From NCBI GenBank assembly GCA_003427395.1, contig BFEA01000207.1, positions 258,909-291,042 on the forward strand: a DNA stretch of 32,134 nucleotides, in the 5' to 3' direction. The position numbers were made by a program, and so were the translations under genes. Positions 27,421 through 32,134 of the stretch are shown piece after piece. Within the stretch, counting starts at the first letter, position 1. Every line of letters starts with the position of its first letter. This stretch comes from Chara braunii (Eukaryota; Streptophyta; Charophyceae; Charales; Characeae). The notes under the pieces were generated by a model. The model was not told where the DNA came from, made no database searches, and saw nothing but the letters and a program-made list of their open reading frames with translations.

Positions 27421-30400
27421 CCCCCGTGTGACACACCAGCTTATGTGCATGAACGAGCTTCTGAGCCCCTTCTTCTTGGGGGGGGGTGATCCATTTCCAG
27501 TTCCTCTACCCGGTCCAGATTGCATTTCAGACGGGTGGTGATGTCGGGATTCAGGTTGCCTCGGTCAACATGGGGTTGTACTATCGGGCTTCCGCGAGTT
27601 TTGCAGGGCTTGTTGCTGATGGGCTTTGATGCATGTGACACGTCGACTAATCCTGTCCCTTCAATTTCAGAAATTTTTCCTTGCATGTGCTGTACTTTTA
27701 TGTAGGATTTATGCACACCTTAGCGAGTGCTCTCGGAATTCTTTTCAGGTTCTTTCGAGTTTCGGAGATCGCAGGTGCCTATTGGAATACTTTGCAACGA
27801 ATCCTTTCCTTGTGCATGTACATTTTGGAGAAATCCCTGCAAGCCCCATGATTTTTGGTTGATGGATGATAGAATAGGAATTGGCATAGGGATTTGCGCC
27901 CCTTGGGACTCACTCGTGAAATTTTCTTTCGAAATTTTCAATTTCAATTCGACTTTAGGAATTAGGTGCAGCTTCATTGGTATTCCACGTAACTGTTTTT
28001 TTTTTTTCAATTTTGCGCACATGCTTCCTTCTAAGCTGCGTTCTTGGATGCAATCTTTCCTCGCTCCCTCAACCCCTTTCCTCACGCTATCATCGACAAA
28101 CTGTAACTGGCTTCTTCTCCCTCCCTGCGTGCTCTTTCTTTCTTCTTGCTTTCGTTGAATCTTGGTCGTGCTCTATACCGCTTTCCGTAACCTCCTTTCC
28201 CGCCTTCATCTACCCGTAGGAAGGCCCCATTGATCCCCCAAGTAATCGTAGAAGTCGGACTACAACGTGTAAGGAGGCTTTGAACTCCTAACACTGCGAT
28301 CAGATTGGCTCCGAAGTACTCCTCGCGGATGAACATGGCCCTCCCGTGTGGCTCTCCCCTTCTCATTTCTCCCTTCTTTTATCCCTTGTCATTCTCTCCC
28401 CCTCCTTTCCGCAACTATAAATCTTGCAAGCGCATCGTTTTTGTTCTCTCGCAATGCATCGACCAACTTTGCGGGAGTAGTGGTTGGATGAGGTGGTGAT
28501 CAGCGAGTTGCAAGGTCCTGATGAGTGGGGTGCAACTTTGAGGGATTGCACACAGGATCGTTGCAACTGACTGCAGGATCTAGGCGAATTTGAGTAGTAG
28601 TTGAGTGGACGGGATGACGATCACTGTGGTTTACTGCTAGGTACGTTGCGGCCAGGATCGCCAGTGCTCGGGCGAGGTGAGGTGTGTTGATGGTTGGTAG
28701 GATGGTCTGGGGCCATAACTCGAGAGCGAAAGTTTTTACGCCGCGTCTTCTTCTTCTTCGTATATTTGGAGTGAAGTGCACGACAAGATGCCAATTTTTC
28801 TTTCAAATCGAGCGAGTTTATATTCTCCCTCTCTCCTCCTCTCCATGGTGTGGGAGTAAATGAATGATGGTTATATGGGCATGACTTGAGACGTTTGCAT
28901 GTGTATGGGTGTGTCCTTGAGTCTCGCCTTTCGTTTCGCCCTCCCGTTTTCAGGACCTCACTGGGCGATGATCTTCAAAATGCGAGAGTCGATGAAGGTT
29001 TGTCTCGTAAAGTCAATGATTTCTCGATGTTAGTGTGTATGGCCTCTCTCTCGGATCTTAACAGGATTGATATGTTGATGGTGAATGAGTGAATGGATGC
29101 GGCTCTCTTTTGTTTTCTCTCTAGCTAGGAATTTTCCTGGAGACATCCTCTGCGCTCTCGATCAACGAAGCCGGTTTGCCTCTCGGTATAATCTTCCACT
29201 TGCAAGAAGAATGTAACAAAGAGACTGACTGTGTCCGCGGGGGTTGTAAACGCGAAGCGCTCCAGTTGGCTAACATTTTTCTCCCTTCTCAACTTCATTT
29301 TAGATGAACGTCCCCTGTGCATAATCAGAAGTATGACCTTTCTATGGCCTGGATCGAAGGGTTTTGGAATCGGCACCCCTTAAAAAGCGTCTCAACTCGT
29401 GAGATTTTTGCTCTTCTTGTCGCTCAGAGAAGGAATGCCCATCCCATGCAAAGATCCAAATAATTTTTGGTGTCGTCATTCGGAAGTTGTCTTCGTTTCT
29501 GCCCTCTTTCTGCCCCTCTTTTTTTGAAGAAGCCATGATTCGCCATTCAGAAACTTCTTCCTAAACTCATCCATTAGTTTCCTGGGTAATCTCCCTTCGC
29601 GCAGGAACAGCAGGCGTGAAAGTCATGTTTTATTGCCTGATTTCCTCTGTGAAGGCGATTCCTGAAGTTAATGGGGGTTGATCGCTTTGTTTTGTGAGCG
29701 GTGGATGCGTGTGTATTGGCCATGTGGACTAGGCCAGTGGAGCCATCGGGTGCCGACTTCTCTAACATCCCGGCCCACGACCTTCCTCGTACAACGAGGA
29801 TAGGACGCGTGTGTGCAAGTGGGCCGTACGAGAAGTCGTAGCCAAGATCAGCGGCCCCTACCATTTTCCTTTTGAAACACGGTGTTCTTGATTTGCCAAT
29901 TCGTCTTTTGTGATTGTTGATGCTCATTTCCCTCCTTACTCTGTTTTGCTTCCTTTCGACGAGTTGATTGTTATCTCGTGACCGACGGTTGCTCCCCACT
30001 GGCCTCACGCACTGCGCAGCAATTGTCGCTGCACGGAGTGGGTTCAACTATCGCACGCGTGGCGAAGGGGAGTTCAAGGAGAAAGCAGTGAGGCTGCAAC
30101 GGTCTGACTCGGATTCCGAACTTGCTAAGAACGCCTTTGTTCACTCGTTCGAAACCGAGATCCTACATGCGTTTTTTCTGCCTTTTGGCCCGGGAAAAGG
30201 CATCGTGCTGCACGTGACGAAGTTCGAAGATACGTTTGGAGTAGGTAGTCGTTGAGGGAGGACCTCTTTTCTGCTTTTCCCGTTTTACTGTCGCTCCGTA
30301 TCTGGGATCACACGGGAGATTCAGTTCTGTTTGTGTCTCCACACACAATTTTCCAAAAATCCTTGGCACACCCCATTTTGCTGCTTTCCAGACCCCTTTC

Positions 30401-30578
30401 TGCGCTTTAGCCACTCCAATGAAAAGTTGTGCAGGGCGTGAGGTTAGAGCGTCACACCTGTGTGTAACCCATAGCTTATTGAGGCCTGGTAGAGAGTTCT
30501 GGGGAGGTGGGTTACTGATTAGCTGTCATCTTCAGTGGCCGACGGCGGGCTGAGGCTAGAATGATGCTGGCCACTGCG

Positions 30579-30632
30579 TCTTCCCCCCGGCCCCCGTCTC
30601 TCCGCCCCCGCCCCTCGCCCCGCCCGCCCCTT
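30579..30632 (-). other. C-rich tract (G-quadruplex potential on the minus strand)
   Basis: Repeated CCCCG, CCCGCC and CCCCC runs follow the second copy of the AGAATGATGCTGGCC repeat. Confidence 0.5.
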
Positions 30633-31100
30633 CTCTGCAACCCGTACCTGACGGGAGCTTGGGAGACCTAGGGAAGGGCCAGCGGGCTACATGACATTTG
30701 TGCGGTCTATTAGTATGCCCTCAGGATGGTGGAAGGGCAAGTAGCTGATGAGATGGTGGCTTCTTAGCACAAAGACTTGCCGGAACGGGGTGTAGGGGTC
30801 GGCTGGTGGTGCAACCTTGGTAGGAGGCTTCTATTTTCTTGAACATTCTGCAGATTCAATGTCAATAGTTTAGCATTTTCACGAATATTCTTGTTGTTCT
30901 CAGCCGAAGCCAGGTAATGGCCCCGGTATCTCAAATTATTCTGTACATTGTCATAAGGGATGCTGGGACCTGTTCCCAGCACCTGCTGCTCCCCACAAAT
31001 AGATTGAGTGATGATCTTTCCCCAAAAATAAGAACATCCTTTTCTCCCTATTGACACCAGTATGTCCCCATTGTTTTGGAGCAATGGGCCAGGCTCGGAA

Positions 31101-31230
31101 TTTGCAGCCTAAGGCTGTGGTATAGTGGGTTACCCCGTCTGTGTTTGCAGCCCCAAGGATGTGGTATAGTGGGTTCCCACATCTGTGTTCGCAGCACTAT
31201 TGATGCGGTATTTGCAGCTTTCAGGCTGTG
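31101..31230. repeat. Short tandem repeats of about 43-45 bp
   Basis: TTTGCAGCC or TTCGCAGC words with GTGGTATAGTGGGTT recur at about 31101, 31144 and 31189, then a shorter one at 31211. Confidence 0.7.
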
Positions 31231-31284
31231 GTAACAGGGGTATAATGGGGGTGGGAGTTTCAAAATGATCGGTCTTTTGCAATT

Positions 31285-31550
31285 TTGCAGAGGAACAGCA
31301 ACCAATTGCTTGCACAACCAGTGCCTTCGAAATTCTGAGGACCAGTCCTACCTTGTGGCTGAAGCCTGAAGGCTGTCAAAGGTTTGGAAGTGCAGAATTC
31401 TTAGGCTGCTCGATCTTGAAGATCTGATGGTGGCTAAAAGGCTTGCCCACATGCGGTCGTTGCAAAATGTTCAATGCAACTACTTCCACGATTTTTTGTG
31501 ATCAGGATAATTGTTGATTAAATCTGGGAAAACTCAGGAACATAGATGAG
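31285..31550. repeat. Dispersed repeat, copy 2
   Basis: Homologous to 26395-26700: ACCAGTCCTA, TTTGGAAGTGCAGAATTCTT, GATCTTGAAGATCTGATGG, GGCTAAAAGGCTTGCCCACA, GATCAGGATAATTG and GGAACATAGAT. Confidence 0.7.
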
Positions 31551-31779
31551 TACGTATCGTAGTTATATTTTCCAAAAAAGTTAAAAAAAGTAAAGCCAAA
31601 ATCTCTTCAGGGCAAAAGAAGTGATGGCGGTGAAAGAATGCATCTTTTTCTCCCTACTACTACTGGCAGGCCCAAATTATTTTGTTTCAATGGGGCAGGC
31701 TCAAAATTTTGCAGGCCTAAGGCCGTGGCACAGCGGGTCCACCATACAAAAAGGAGTATAGCAGGGTTATTAGTTTTAT

Positions 31780-31890
31780 GATGACTGGTCCCTTGCATTT
31801 TGTGAAGGACCGACAGAATTGGTGGCAGTACCAATACCTTAACAAATTTGAAGGACCGGTCCTTGGTTTCCTGTGGACCCTGGTTGTTGG
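31780..31890. repeat. Dispersed repeat, partial copy 3
   Basis: GACTGGTCCCTTGCATTTTG, then CAGTACCAATACCTT and GAAGGACCGGTCCTTG, matches the start of copies 1 and 2. Confidence 0.55.
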
Positions 31891-32043
31891 GATTTGAACA
31901 AGGGTCTAGGATGAGTATTCTGCAGGAGTAGGTATAACGGGGGTGGGAAATATTATGCGCTTGTACCCATAAATTTGCCAAAGTTTTTTGGGTAGTTACA
32001 AGCGTGCCACCCGTTTGTGTTTGGCACATGTGGAAGGGGACAC

Positions 32044-32046
<3 letters not shown>

Positions 32047-32134
<88 letters not shown>
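32047..32134. repeat. (TC)n microsatellite at window end
   Basis: At least 44 TC units, continuing to the edge of the window. Confidence 0.98.

Larger units (their letters stand above)
26890..31030. other. 4.1 kb without a recognised gene
   Basis: Many short overlapping frames lie on both strands; the longest are 27727-28158 plus, 28082-28366 minus, 29574-30047 minus and 29968-30255 plus. None shows a domain I recognise or a clear coding advantage over its antisense. A short repeat is shared by 27374-27420 and 30533-30575 (AGAATGATGCTGGCC). A C-rich tract lies at 30583-30632, and a perfect 8-bp hairpin (TGCTGGGA / TCCCAGCA) at 30961-30981. A dispersed host exon cannot be excluded. Confidence 0.4.
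31040..31890. repeat. Diverged tandem segment duplication, offset about 610 bp
   Basis: Copy A (about 31040-31360) and copy B (about 31645-31880) share CTTTTTCTCCCTA or CTTTTCTCCCTA, GCAATGGGCCAGGCTC or CAATGGGGCAGGCTC, CCTAAGG.TGTGG or CCTAAGGCCGTGG, GTATAATGGG or GTATAGCAGG, and GA.GGTC..TTGCA. Copy B is shorter through deletions. Confidence 0.6.

Noticed and set aside
29574-30255. Opposed frames of 157 and 95 residues as host genes
   Set aside because: They overlap on opposite strands, neither has a motif I recognise, and no flanking signals decide between them.

Overview
This window looks like non-coding, repeat-dominated nuclear DNA from a green plant or streptophyte alga, taken from a draft assembly. 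The lineage clue is a U6 snRNA-derived sequence at 21858-21951. Its core matches U6, and its 3' end (ATCGAGAAATGGTCCAAATT) is the plant form, not the animal one. A Ty3/gypsy chromovirus remnant, long (GA)n and (GT)n tracts and several tandem-repeat families fit this. The species cannot be named from the sequence. I found no intact host protein-coding gene. Most open frames are short, overlap on both strands, or run through simple repeats.

Layout. 1-1800 is non-coding and unusually rich in short hairpins, several built on the word GCAGTCCGAG. A polypyrimidine tract (2106-2400) leads into a 4.2 kb satellite block with three sections: a 91-bp unit (2429-3235), an 80-bp unit (3241-5010) and a related 79-94-bp unit (5010-6660). 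A CT-rich tract (6735-6870) closes it. At 7936-8606 lies a broken end of a chromovirus pol gene (integrase C-terminus plus chromodomain), followed by a pyrimidine-rich stretch with short tandem repeats to about 9960.

10-19 kb is a mosaic of simple repeats, minisatellites and foldback structures. It holds a tRNA-like sequence (11195-11275), an inverted repeat (11411-11580), a 106-bp near-perfect hairpin (11645-11750) between direct repeats, and tandem arrays with units of 51, 28, 5, 21, 22, 28, 34 and about 172 bp. It also holds a family of repeats in mixed orientation (17.09-17.70 kb). Several short direct repeats here flank nothing but an A- or T-rich tract. A 425-base N gap occupies 18678-19102.

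After the gap come diverged repeat copies (20.1-20.85 kb), G-rich tracts, and a large foldback structure (clear arms 21640-22100 and 22223-22563). A U6 retrocopy has inserted into the left arm only, so the right arm preserves the empty site. Next is a 636-bp element with 34-bp terminal inverted repeats (22962-23597), whose end motif is shared with the 106-bp hairpin 11 kb away. 24.4-32.1 kb holds recent tandem duplications (184, 205 and 73 bp), a dispersed repeat family (26.4, 31.3 and 31.8 kb), long stretches where I see nothing recognisable, and a terminal (TC)n tract.

Nothing here forms a pathway. The common theme is the activity and decay of mobile DNA: LTR-element remnants, small inverted-repeat elements, retroposition of a small RNA, and tandem amplification. 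Single N bases in satellites are partly assembly artefacts, so repeat copy numbers should be treated with caution.
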